From an uncultured Bacilli bacterium (GTDB taxonomy: Bacteria; Bacillota_I; Bacilli_A; RF39; UBA660): a stretch of DNA of 21,034 nt. The notes beneath the pieces are model-generated. The model did no database searches and was not told the origin of the DNA. It saw only the letters and a list, made by a program, of their open reading frames with translations. The stretch lies in assembly GCA_934085635.1 (NCBI GenBank), contig CAKOHL010000008.1, forward strand, positions 1-21,034. The letters run 5' to 3'. Positions 7,562 through 15,094 of this stretch are shown piece after piece (positions within the stretch are counted from its first letter, which is position 1; every line of letters starts with the position of its first letter). Both the position numbers and the translations under genes were made by a program.

Positions 7562-9256
7562 ATGACAGATAGAGATTTAAAGAAAGCTGAGAGTATGCCT
7601 CTCTATTATAATGGATGCCTTGCTTATTCATATTTTTTACTTCATAAAAGTTTTATGGTTAGTACTGGACAAGAAAGATATATTTTAGATAGGAGATTTA
7701 TTGATGCGGCTAGAGTTGGCGTTATGAGTACAATACTTATGGCAATTAAAGAAGATTTAGTAGAGAATGCACCAAATTTAAATTATGAGTCTAAAATATT
7801 AGATGAGGAACTTCAAAAAGTGGTTTCTATGATAGCTGAAAAAACTAGTGATGGTTATGTAGTAGATAATTATACATTTAAAGATGCTCCTACTTTAGTT
7901 GCTTTGATTAGAAATAAACTTGCACATGGAAATTTTTCTCTAGATTTAAATCATTCTAAAATTATTTTTTATATTGATGATGCTGAGATTAAAATAAATA
8001 TTAGGAAACTTGCTTCATTTATAGCTTCAGCTTTATCAAGATATTTAGAGATTAATGATTCTGTGTATAATAAGAGTATTGTTGTTAATAATGATGTGAT
8101 TTCTAATAGGACAAAGATTATGACTAATCCTAAAGAAATTTTGAGAAATTTGAAAAATTTTAGAATTTTAAATATTAAGTCATCACGTGTTGATGGGGAA
8201 CCTTATACTAATGAAGAGAAAAGGAAAATTGAGAATTTATTTGAGACTTTTCAAAAAAGTAATAATGATGTAAGTATACTTAGAAAGTTTAGTGAAGAAA
8301 ATAAAGAAGTTTATAATTTTGATTATACTTTTAGTAAAATTAAAGAGGATTATTTTGAGAAGTTAGCTATTTCTGAAGCAAAGTCAGTAGATCCAAGCAC
8401 TAATTATGCTGGTCAAATGATTCATCTTAGCAATGTACTTTTATATGAATCTGTTAGAGATGAGAAAATGAAACTTATGTGTTATGGATTAAATAATTTA
8501 GTTATTCTGGATGCCATTTATGCTGAGGGATCAATTAGAGATGAAAGAATTGATAAGTTTGTAGCTAATTCTGGTTTTTCACTTATTACTCTTTCTTATA
8601 ATGAACTTGCTACTAGTTTGATTAGTCAGTTTAATAGTTTGTTTTCCTATTTAAATGATAGTGTGTTTAAGGATAATAATCAGTATACTTCTCTTAGTTT
8701 GGCTGGACTTGATTATTCTAAACTTGATTTATCTGATTTAACTGTTAGTACTTATACTATTGATGATAAATATATTAAAGATGTAAAAGAAAAGAGAAAT
8801 GGTAAAATTAAAGAAATTAATCTTATTAATAAGAGTATAGAAAAGACTAAGGAAAGTTTAAAGAATTTAAGTGGTAGTCAAAATGTTAAGGCTCTTAGTG
8901 TGTTAAATAGTAAGTTATCTAATTATAGTGCTTTGCTTCCTCAGCTCTTTAGTGAACTTAAAGAAATGGATGATGCTATTAATTATTTTAATAATAATCA
9001 AGAATATTTTACTAAAAGAGCTATTATTAATGGTATTAGAAATTCTATTTCACATGGAAATTATATGATTAGTCCTTTTGATACTTTTGAGACTGCTACT
9101 ATTACTTTTAATGATATTTATGAAGGAGAACTTACATTTAATGCAGAGATTAAACTAGATAGTTTTTTAAATTTTTTGGATAAGAATCAGGAGTATGTTT
9201 TAAATTATGTTAAGGGATTAACTACTCCTAGTGAAGAAAAAACTCATATTAAATAA
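7562..9256 (+). CDS. Unrecognised 564-aa protein with two HEPN-type RNxxxH motifs
   Basis: Not recognised as a named family. Start ATG at 7562 with a perfect AGGAGG (7549-7554) 7 nt upstream; a TTG at 7544 in frame lies before the SD and is rejected. Two matching modules are visible. R117-N-K-L-A-H122-G-N and R493-N-S-I-S-H498-G-N are each followed by a beta-hairpin-like stretch and then KLASFI or KLDSFL. RNxxxH is the catalytic signature of HEPN ribonucleases (Cas13, RnlA, Abi and many toxin families). HEPN RNases work as dimers, so two motifs in one chain could form one internal active site. A charged helical, possibly coiled-coil segment (about 405-440) lies between them. No signal peptide or membrane span, so cytoplasmic. 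It follows recG and yebC, with no antitoxin-like partner and no CRISPR array in view. An RNase role, whether defence, stress or housekeeping, is inference; a non-catalytic nucleotide-binding HEPN is the alternative. Confidence 0.6.
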   Translation: MTDRDLKKAESMPLYYNGCLAYSYFLLHKSFMVSTGQERYILDRRFIDAARVGVMSTILMAIKEDLVENAPNLNYESKILDEELQKVVSMIAEKTSDGYVVDNYTFKDAPTLVALIRNKLAHGNFSLDLNHSKIIFYIDDAEIKINIRKLASFIASALSRYLEINDSVYNKSIVVNNDVISNRTKIMTNPKEILRNLKNFRILNIKSSRVDGEPYTNEEKRKIENLFETFQKSNNDVSILRKFSEENKEVYNFDYTFSKIKEDYFEKLAISEAKSVDPSTNYAGQMIHLSNVLLYESVRDEKMKLMCYGLNNLVILDAIYAEGSIRDERIDKFVANSGFSLITLSYNELATSLISQFNSLFSYLNDSVFKDNNQYTSLSLAGLDYSKLDLSDLTVSTYTIDDKYIKDVKEKRNGKIKEINLINKSIEKTKESLKNLSGSQNVKALSVLNSKLSNYSALLPQLFSELKEMDDAINYFNNNQEYFTKRAIINGIRNSISHGNYMISPFDTFETATITFNDIYEGELTFNAEIKLDSFLNFLDKNQEYVLNYVKGLTTPSEEKTHIK

Positions 9257-9273
9257 TATATGTTTTTTTATGT

Positions 9274-9303
9274 TTGACAATTGAATGAATATTCAACTAT
9301 AAT
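9274..9303 (+). promoter_or_regulatory. Consensus promoter of the metal-efflux operon
   Basis: TTGACA (9274-9279), 18-nt spacer, TATAAT (9298-9303): both hexamers perfect. Operator 1 fills the spacer and operator 2 begins 6 nt after the -10, as expected for a strong promoter held off by a repressor. Confidence 0.88.
9281..9296 (+). promoter_or_regulatory. ArsR/SmtB-type operator 1
   Basis: TTGAAT-GAAT-ATTCAA, perfect 6-bp arms with a 4-bp centre. It resembles the TGAA...TTCA operators known for SmtB/CadC/CzrA-type repressors and lies between the -35 and -10. Confidence 0.75.
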
Positions 9304-9309
9304 ATAGAT

Positions 9310-9329
9310 AGTTGAATGATATATCAACT
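9310..9329 (+). promoter_or_regulatory. ArsR/SmtB-type operator 2
   Basis: AGTTGA and TCAACT arms around an 8-bp centre, covering the predicted transcription start. Its centre is 31 bp from that of operator 1, about three helical turns, so two repressor dimers would sit on the same DNA face. Confidence 0.65.
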
Positions 9330-9341
9330 GAGGGAGTATTT

Positions 9342-9728
9342 ATGACTAATAATAAATATAATTGTGATTGTAATGTTATTCATAGTGATATGGTTAACTT
9401 AGTTAGAAAGAGTATGCTTACAGATAAGACTATTTCTAAACTTGCTTTGTTTTTTAGAGTGATTGGAGATCCTACTAGATGTAAGATACTTTCTATTTTA
9501 GATAATAATGAACTTTGTGTGTGTGATATTGCTAATTTGCTCAATATGACTAAGTCAAGTATAAGTCATCAGCTTAAGGTTTTAAAAGATAATAATATTG
9601 TTAAAGCTAGAAGAAGTAAGAAAGAGATATTTTATACACTTGATGATGAACACGTGAGTGAAGTTTTTGAAGTTGCCTTATGTCATATAGGACATTTTAA
9701 TGAGGGAGAGAATGATGAAGAAATTTAA
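9342..9728 (+). CDS. CadC/SmtB-type ArsR metal-sensing repressor
   Basis: Dimeric winged-helix repressor released from DNA by metal; here it should control itself and the following efflux ATPase. 128 residues from ATG 9342, with GGGAG (9332-9336) upstream; an in-frame TTG at 9312 lies inside operator 2 and is rejected. The order is that of CadC: N-terminal Cys pair C8/C10, C59-V-C61 in ELCVCDIANLL (alpha-3N site, thiol-rich, typical of Cd/Pb/Bi sensing), and recognition helix MTKSSISHQLKVLK (69-82). The alpha-5 site is D102-x-H104 on one chain and H115-x2-H118 on the other (typical of Zn). Both metal sites therefore look intact. It overlaps the ATPase start by 14 nt. The metal is inferred from ligands; Cd/Pb/Zn is likely, with Zn alone possible. 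Confidence 0.9.
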   Translation: MTNNKYNCDCNVIHSDMVNLVRKSMLTDKTISKLALFFRVIGDPTRCKILSILDNNELCVCDIANLLNMTKSSISHQLKVLKDNNIVKARRSKKEIFYTLDDEHVSEVFEVALCHIGHFNEGENDEEI

Positions 9729-11748
9729 ATATAATATAAATAATTTAGATTGTGCGAATTGTGCAAGAGAAGTGGAAGAGAGTTTGAGTGAGAGTGAAGA
9801 TTTTGAAAATGTCAGAGTTAATTTTTCTACTTCAAAACTCACTTTTGAGAGTGAAAAAGATTTTACTTTAAGTGAACTTAATAAACTTGTTAAGAAAGTA
9901 GAACCTGATGCTTATTTGTCGATGATTAACGAAGAAGTTAAAACTAAGAATAATTTACTTTTTTTGATACTAGGGACTATTGTGGGACTTTTTGCTTATT
10001 TTGTTAATTTACCTAGTACTTTAAAATATATTTTGTATGGCATTTCTTATTTCTTTTTACTTTATAGAACTTTTATTAATGCTATTAAGGTTTTAGTTAA
10101 GAATAAGTCTCTTAATGAAAATGCACTTATTACTATTTCTTCTATAGGTGCTTTGCTTCTTAAAAATGTTCTTGAAGGCATGATGGTTGTTATTCTTTAT
10201 TCTATTGGTAAGATACTTGAAGAGAAGGCTATTAATAATTCAAGAAAGAGTATTAAGTCACTTTTAGATATTGTTACACCCTATGCTAATTTGGTTAAAG
10301 GTAATGGGCAAGTGCTTATAAGAACTGAAGAAGTTAAAGTGGGGGATTTTCTTGTAGTTAAAAAGGGAGAGAAGATTCCTGTTGATGGAGTTTTGATTTC
10401 TGAAAACAGTGTGTTTGACACTTCTATGCTTACTGGAGAAAGCACACCCGTCATCTTAAATAGAGATGATAAAGTTTTGTCTGGTTTTATTAATATGGGA
10501 GATATGATTAAGATTAAAACTACTAGTTTATTTGAAAATTCAACTGTTAGTAAGATACTTGAAATGCTTGAAGAAGCATCTGATAAAAAGGCTAAGACTG
10601 AGACAATGGTAAATAAAATGAGTAAGGTTTATACACCTATAGTTTTAATTTTGAGTATTCTTATAATTTTTGCACTTCCTTTAATATTTAATATTTCTTT
10701 TTCGGAGTCAATTTATAGAGGGCTTACATTTTTAGTTATTTCTTGTCCTTGTGCGATTGCAATAAGTGTACCACTTTCATATTTTACTGCAATTGGATCA
10801 CTTAGTAAGGAAGGTGTGCTTGTTAAAGGTAGTAACTATTTAGATAATTTATGTAATGTTAAGAATGTTATTTTTGATAAGACTGGTACTTTGACAAATG
10901 GAGTATTTAGTTTAAATAATATTATTATTGAAGATGAAGATATTAATGATAAGTATACTGAAGAAGTTATTATGGATATTTTATTTAAAGGAGAGAGTTT
11001 AAGTAATCATCCTATTGCTAAGGCTATCATGAGTCTTTGTGATTATGAAGTTAATACTGATGATGTAAGTAATTTTAAAGAAGAAGTTGGTAAAGGAATT
11101 AGTTTTAATTTAAATAAGGACTTAGTTACTATAGGTAAAGTTAGTAGTGATGAGTGTGATAAAAATGATTTATTACATATTCATATTAATAAGAAACATA
11201 TAGCAAGTATTTTAATTAACGATGATGTTAAGAAAAATGCTAAGAAAGTTATTAATGATTTAAAAAATATGGGTATTAAGACTTATATGTTTACCGGAGA
11301 TAAGAAGAATGCAGCTATAAGTGTTAAGAATAAACTTGGTGTTGATGAAGTTAAGTATGAGATGCTTCCTACTGATAAGTTTGAATGTTATGACGAGGTT
11401 CAAAAGAGTGGCATTTCTGTATTTGTTGGAGATGGAATTAATGATGCTCCTACTTTAAAACGCGCTGATATAGGTATTTCTATGGGTGCGATTGGTAGTG
11501 ATAGTGCAATAGAAGCTAGCGACATAGTTCTTATGACTGATGATATTAGTAAAGTACCTTATACTATTAAAAAGTCTAAATTTACTAAGCTTATTATTAT
11601 TGAAAATTTAATATTTGCTTTGTCTATAAAATTGATAATCCTTGTACTTAGCACACTTGGACACGCTAATATGTGGCTTGCAGTTTTTGCAGATACTGGA
11701 GTTACTTTAATTACTATTTTAAATACTTTAAGAATAATTAAAAAATAA
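9715..11748 (+). CDS. cadA: P1B-2 heavy-metal (Zn/Cd/Pb) exporting ATPase, CadA/ZntA type
   Basis: Membrane pump that exports divalent soft metals at the cost of ATP. 677 residues. ATG 9715 is chosen because GAGGGAG (9702-9708) is 6 nt upstream; an ATG at 9712 is too close and one at 9700 precedes the SD. N-terminal HMA domain with C13-A-N-C16, then a membrane domain. Motifs in order: TGES (240-243), C344-P-C346 in membrane helix 6, D388KTGT phosphorylation site, SNHPIAKA (H432-P433), GDGINDAP (572 on), then N631...K639 in helix 7 and D660-T-G662 in helix 8. CPC plus the late N/K/DxG set is the signature of subgroup P1B-2 and separates it from copper pumps. It overlaps the CadC-type repressor gene by 14 nt, so translation is coupled and expression should be metal-induced. 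Confidence 0.92.
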   Translation: MKKFKYNINNLDCANCAREVEESLSESEDFENVRVNFSTSKLTFESEKDFTLSELNKLVKKVEPDAYLSMINEEVKTKNNLLFLILGTIVGLFAYFVNLPSTLKYILYGISYFFLLYRTFINAIKVLVKNKSLNENALITISSIGALLLKNVLEGMMVVILYSIGKILEEKAINNSRKSIKSLLDIVTPYANLVKGNGQVLIRTEEVKVGDFLVVKKGEKIPVDGVLISENSVFDTSMLTGESTPVILNRDDKVLSGFINMGDMIKIKTTSLFENSTVSKILEMLEEASDKKAKTETMVNKMSKVYTPIVLILSILIIFALPLIFNISFSESIYRGLTFLVISCPCAIAISVPLSYFTAIGSLSKEGVLVKGSNYLDNLCNVKNVIFDKTGTLTNGVFSLNNIIIEDEDINDKYTEEVIMDILFKGESLSNHPIAKAIMSLCDYEVNTDDVSNFKEEVGKGISFNLNKDLVTIGKVSSDECDKNDLLHIHINKKHIASILINDDVKKNAKKVINDLKNMGIKTYMFTGDKKNAAISVKNKLGVDEVKYEMLPTDKFECYDEVQKSGISVFVGDGINDAPTLKRADIGISMGAIGSDSAIEASDIVLMTDDISKVPYTIKKSKFTKLIIIENLIFALSIKLIILVLSTLGHANMWLAVFADTGVTLITILNTLRIIKK

Positions 11749-11773
11749 ATACCAACTTTTTTAAATTCTTACG

Positions 11774-11782
11774 TGTAATAAT
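11774..11782 (+). promoter_or_regulatory. Possible extended -10 promoter for the glucosyltransferase gene
   Basis: TGT-AATAAT is one base off an extended -10; the predicted start near 11789 leaves AGGAG (11799-11803) in the leader. No convincing -35. Read-through from the metal operon is possible, as no terminator is seen after it. Confidence 0.35.
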
Positions 11783-11809
11783 TAGAATAGAATTAAGTAG
11801 GAGACATGT

Positions 11810-12940
11810 ATGAAAAAGATATTAATATTTTATGCTAGTTATGGTTCTGGGCATAAAACAGTGGCTAATTATATTTATAATTCTTTAAAAGAGAAGGATT
11901 ATGATGTGAGTGTAATTGACTTACTTGATTATTCCAATTTTGTCGGGAAGGTAAGTACTTTTCTTTTTAATTTAAATATTAAATATAAGAGTAGTTTAAT
12001 TTATAGTGGTTTGTATAAGTTATTTGATAATAAAGTTACTACTAAGCCTTATAAGTCTGTGTTTAAGAAGATAATTAATACTTCATTACTTGAAAATAGG
12101 ATTATAGAGTTTGAACCTGATTTAATAATTTCTACTCATTTTTTTGGTACTACTATAAAGAGTATTTTAGATGAAAAAGGGCTTATTAATTCAAAACTTA
12201 TTAGTATTATAACTGATTATACTAGTCACGAGTTATGGGAAAAAGATGATAAAGATAATGACTATTATGTTGTTGCTAATAAGATGATTAAGAATTCTTT
12301 GGTTAGCAAGGGTGTTGATAAGAATAAAATATTTGATTATGGTATACCTGTTTCAAATATTTTTAAACATATTGATGATAATAGATTATTAAAAAAGAAA
12401 TTTAAAGTTAATAATACTTTAAAAACTATATTATTTTTTGGTGGGGGTAGTCTTGGTTCTAATTATACATATCATTATTTGAGGAGATTATTAGAGTGTA
12501 ATTATGAATGTAATATTATATTTGTGTGTGGTAAGAATATTAAGCTTAAGAAAAAGTGTGATGAATATTTAAAAAATAATTATAAGGAAAACGTGCAGAT
12601 TTATGGCTTTACTAATGAAGTAAATAGTCTTATTTCTATAGCTGATTTTGTTATTACTAAACCAGGTGGTATAAGTGTTACTGAATGTTTAAATATAGGC
12701 GTGCCTTTGCTGTTAATTCCAGGTAATGGTGGACAAGAGGTTTATAATGCCAAGTATGTTATTAAAAATGGTTTTGGAACTTATGCTAGAAATTCTAAAA
12801 GTTTATGTAAAAATGTTAATAAGTTACTTGAAAGTGATAGATATTTAGAGAAATATAAAAAGAATATTATGAGGTATGGTCATAATAATTCACTTGATAA
12901 ACTTGAAAAATTAGTCGATAAAACTCTAAGAGATAGGTAG
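11810..12940 (+). CDS. UgtP/MGDG-synthase-type diacylglycerol glycosyltransferase
   Basis: Glycosyltransferase of the MurG fold (family GT28) that adds glucose or galactose from a UDP-sugar to diacylglycerol, making membrane glycolipids; UgtP products anchor lipoteichoic acid. 376 residues, ATG with AGGAG 6 nt upstream. The N-terminal MGDG_synth-like domain shows the glycine-rich YASYGSGHKTVAN (9-20), then EPDLIISTH and ITDYTSHELWE. The C-terminal nucleotide-sugar domain has LFFGGGSLG, VCGKN, the donor-binding K284-P-G-G...TE292CLNIGVPLLLIPG, and GGQEVYNA. No membrane span; a peripheral membrane enzyme is expected. It is probably a separate unit between the metal operon and the NlpC/P60 gene. 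Sugar specificity and processivity cannot be read; MurG is unlikely given the SGHKT motif and acceptor domain. Confidence 0.85.
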   Translation: MKKILIFYASYGSGHKTVANYIYNSLKEKDYDVSVIDLLDYSNFVGKVSTFLFNLNIKYKSSLIYSGLYKLFDNKVTTKPYKSVFKKIINTSLLENRIIEFEPDLIISTHFFGTTIKSILDEKGLINSKLISIITDYTSHELWEKDDKDNDYYVVANKMIKNSLVSKGVDKNKIFDYGIPVSNIFKHIDDNRLLKKKFKVNNTLKTILFFGGGSLGSNYTYHYLRRLLECNYECNIIFVCGKNIKLKKKCDEYLKNNYKENVQIYGFTNEVNSLISIADFVITKPGGISVTECLNIGVPLLLIPGNGGQEVYNAKYVIKNGFGTYARNSKSLCKNVNKLLESDRYLEKYKKNIMRYGHNNSLDKLEKLVDKTLRDR

Positions 12941-12959
12941 TTACTTTAACTTTTATATG

Positions 12960-12968
12960 TGTTATAAT
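12960..12968 (+). promoter_or_regulatory. Extended -10 promoter giving a leaderless transcript
   Basis: TGT-TATAAT is a perfect extended -10 (TGn plus consensus hexamer), with TTACTT (12941-12946) as a weak -35 at 16 nt. The +1 should fall about 7 nt downstream, at or beside the A of the ATG at 12975, and no SD lies before that ATG. Confidence 0.65.
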
Positions 12969-12974
12969 TTATGT

Positions 12975-14027
12975 ATGAAAAGAAGATTAAAGAAAAAATA
13001 TAGAGTATTTTTTAAAAGACTTGTTTTATTAATTATTATTGGTTTGTTTTGTTTTTTGTATTTTAGAAAAAGAATTAATGATAATGTTAAGTTAATTGAT
13101 GTGGATAAAATTTATTTAGCCATTGGTGAGAAGTATGAGCTTCCTAGTGATGTGAATGTAAGTGCAAGTAATAATCTTGTGAGCTTAGATGGGAATTTTA
13201 TTACTGGTAAAGGTGTAGGGAGTAGTAATTTAGTGCTTACTAAGGATAAAGCTGAGAATACTGTAGAGGTTATTGTGACAGATTTATATACTCTTCCACA
13301 TATAGATAATGAGAAGGATAAACTTAAGTGTAAAGAGTATATTAGTGAAGAAGCAAAAATTTTAGATGAAGCACTTGAGTTTAAGATTAAAAAAGCTGGA
13401 TATGGGACACGCGCTGGGGTTGTGGCGGCTAGTAGGTTTCTTACTTTAGAGTTTAAATACAGGCTCAATTATTTTTATGAAAATGGTAGACTTAATAATT
13501 ATGGAGATATAAATTATGTTGATGGGGAAGGTAGATATTATCATAAGGGACTTTATTTGAGTGATGATAAATATAAGGATATTAAGGCGAGTATGCACGG
13601 GCCTAGTATGTGGGGGTGCCCTCTTTATGTGAAACTATTCCAAAGAGAAGAAATTAATGGGCTTGATTGTAGTGGTTTTATAAGCTGGGCTATGTTAAAT
13701 GGTGGGTTTGATATAGGAGACTCAGGTGCTGGAATTGATTTTGATAGAGATGATGATTTAGACGATTTTGGAATAAAAATGAAAATAAATGAAAAAGAAT
13801 TTGACAAGAGTAAAGTAAAAGTAGGGGATTTGATAAGTAGATATGCTCATATAGGAATAATTATTGGTATAGAGAATGATATTTTTTATGTTGCCGAGGC
13901 ACTGGATTATGATTTACACGTTAAAGTTTATAATCTCAGTGAACTTATTTCAAGTGACTGGCTTTATATACAACTTATGGATGAGTATTATAAAAAAGAT
14001 GGAAATTTAACTAATATGTGGAATTAG
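12975..14027 (+). CDS. Membrane-anchored NlpC/P60 cell-wall hydrolase with Big2-like domain
   Basis: Predicted surface cysteine peptidase cutting peptidoglycan stem peptides. 350 residues. A strongly basic N-terminus (MKRRLKKKYRVFFKR) precedes one membrane span (about 16-30). Next comes an Ig-like Big2-type module (about 38-100: LAIGEKYELP...LVSLDGNFITGKGVGSSNLV), then a linker containing GYGTRAGVVAASRFLTLEF. The catalytic domain has C232 in GLDCSGFISW, H292 in AHIGIIIG and E308 as third residue. E at the third site is less usual than H/N/Q but occurs. ATG 12975 is chosen because an extended -10 lies just upstream, which excludes the in-frame ATG at 12957 (it precedes the -10), and there is no SD. 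The gene overlaps the convergent membrane-protein gene by 4 nt at the stops. Together with the CHAP protein it makes two anchored Ig-plus-hydrolase proteins in the window. Confidence 0.85.
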   Translation: MKRRLKKKYRVFFKRLVLLIIIGLFCFLYFRKRINDNVKLIDVDKIYLAIGEKYELPSDVNVSASNNLVSLDGNFITGKGVGSSNLVLTKDKAENTVEVIVTDLYTLPHIDNEKDKLKCKEYISEEAKILDEALEFKIKKAGYGTRAGVVAASRFLTLEFKYRLNYFYENGRLNNYGDINYVDGEGRYYHKGLYLSDDKYKDIKASMHGPSMWGCPLYVKLFQREEINGLDCSGFISWAMLNGGFDIGDSGAGIDFDRDDDLDDFGIKMKINEKEFDKSKVKVGDLISRYAHIGIIIGIENDIFYVAEALDYDLHVKVYNLSELISSDWLYIQLMDEYYKKDGNLTNMWN

Positions 14028-14557
14028 TTATAAATGTTTATTCCATACTTTTTTTCTTTAATATCAAAGAATATATAATTTTTAATTGGCTTGTATGTTA
14101 AGTATATAAATATACCATAGACTACTATTATTAATGTTAATAACAGATACTTGTTAACATTTAACTTTCTATACGTTAGTAATTTGTAACTTATGTATGC
14201 CATTAAAGCATAAACTATGAACATTAGACCTATAGATATAAACATTTTTTCTCCAAATAGTTTATAGAGAGGCAAGTATATGATTAGATAAATTGGTATG
14301 CTTATTATACTTGTTATTACTGTGCTTAGTAAAAAGTTATTATAAGGAATTCTAGTACGTTTAAGTATAAAGTATTCTATAATTCCATATAAAAGAGTAG
14401 CTGTAAAAAATATTTTCATATGCTCCCAGATACTTTCATTTACTGGAAAAAAGACAGATGTGAAAGTGCAAGGAAGCCATTCATACATAAAATGGCATAG
14501 GAAGCTTAGCGCAAATACACCAAATATATTTATTATGTTTATTTTTTTTAGATTCAT
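14024..14557 (-). CDS. Small polytopic membrane protein, PVNESxWEH family (probably DUF6512)
   Basis: The only minus-strand protein gene, 177 residues, with about five hydrophobic spans: near 8-26, 47-64, 74-97, 104-126 and 137-156. The first loop carries FMYEWLPCTFTSVFFPVNES followed by IWEHMK, a conserved motif I associate from memory with the DUF6512 family of uncharacterised Firmicutes membrane proteins. No catalytic motif is evident and the function is unknown. The start ATG (14557) has only a weak SD-like AGTGA about 6 nt upstream on the minus strand. It diverges from the HAD gene at 14648 across 90 nt of AT-rich DNA that contains an 18-bp palindrome, and converges with the NlpC/P60 gene with a 4-nt stop overlap and no terminator visible between. 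Confidence 0.72.
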   Translation of the reverse strand: MNLKKINIINIFGVFALSFLCHFMYEWLPCTFTSVFFPVNESIWEHMKIFFTATLLYGIIEYFILKRTRIPYNNFLLSTVITSIISIPIYLIIYLPLYKLFGEKMFISIGLMFIVYALMAYISYKLLTYRKLNVNKYLLLTLIIVVYGIFIYLTYKPIKNYIFFDIKEKKYGINIYN

Positions 14558-14612
14558 TTTATATCACTATTATTAATTTATTCTAATTATTTAGAATTAT
14601 AATAGAAAATTG

Positions 14613-14621
14613 TGGTAAAAT
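14613..14621 (+). promoter_or_regulatory. Probable extended -10 promoter for the HAD/kinase operon
   Basis: TGG-TAAAAT matches an extended -10 with one mismatch; the predicted start near 14628 leaves a 20-nt leader with GGGGG (14638-14642) ahead of the ATG at 14648. No clear -35. Confidence 0.45.
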
Positions 14622-14647
14622 ATTGTAAAATGAATATGGGGGATGTA

Positions 14648-15094
14648 ATGAAAGTTATTTTTTTAGATTTTGATGGTGTTTTAAATAGTGATGAATATTT
14701 TGAAAGAACTAAAGATGATAAGATTAATAGAAGTGAATTTGATGTTAACTCTTTAAAGATACTTAGAGAGATTATTAGCTTAACTGATGCAAAAATAGTT
14801 GTTACTTCTACATGGAAAGAGTTAAGAAGATTTAATATGGTTAAAGAATATTTGAAGAGTCATGGTATTTTGGTTTATGACACTACTAGAAAAATTGATT
14901 TTAAAAGAGGGGAAGAGATTAGAGATTATTTAAGTTCACATAAAGATATAAGTGAATTTGTAATTGTTGATGATGAGGTGTTTCCAGATTTTAATGAACT
15001 TACGAAGTATTTAGTGAAAACTGATTTTTATTCGGGTGGTTTAAAAGAGGAACATAAATGTGAAATTGTTAAGAGATTAAGGAAGTGTTTATAA
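14648..15094 (+). CDS. Small HAD-like phosphatase (HAD_SAK-type)
   Basis: Compact haloacid-dehalogenase-fold protein of 148 residues without a cap insertion. Visible motifs: FLD7FD9GVLN (nucleophile and acid/base Asp pair), VVTS54TW (motif II), R87GEEIRDYL, and IVD108D109E (motif IV, Mg2+ binding). The FLDFDGVLNS...TSTWK...VDDE arrangement resembles the HAD domains of the 'Swiss Army Knife' RNA-repair group, which also occur as short stand-alone proteins; the substrate is unknown. ATG 14648 has a G-rich SD (14638-14642); the in-frame GTG at 14612 overlaps the -10 and is rejected. Its TAA overlaps the ATG of the next gene by one base (TAATG), so it is translated together with the thymidylate-kinase-like protein. 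This suggests, without proving, a nucleotide or nucleic-acid 5'-phosphate substrate. Confidence 0.8.
   Translation: MKVIFLDFDGVLNSDEYFERTKDDKINRSEFDVNSLKILREIISLTDAKIVVTSTWKELRRFNMVKEYLKSHGILVYDTTRKIDFKRGEEIRDYLSSHKDISEFVIVDDEVFPDFNELTKYLVKTDFYSGGLKEEHKCEIVKRLRKCL

Noticed and set aside
14580..14597. 18-bp palindrome ATTCTAA-TTAT-TTAGAAT between the divergent membrane-protein and HAD genes.
   Set aside because: Made almost wholly of A and T, where such palindromes arise often by chance; no regulator or second copy supports an operator.
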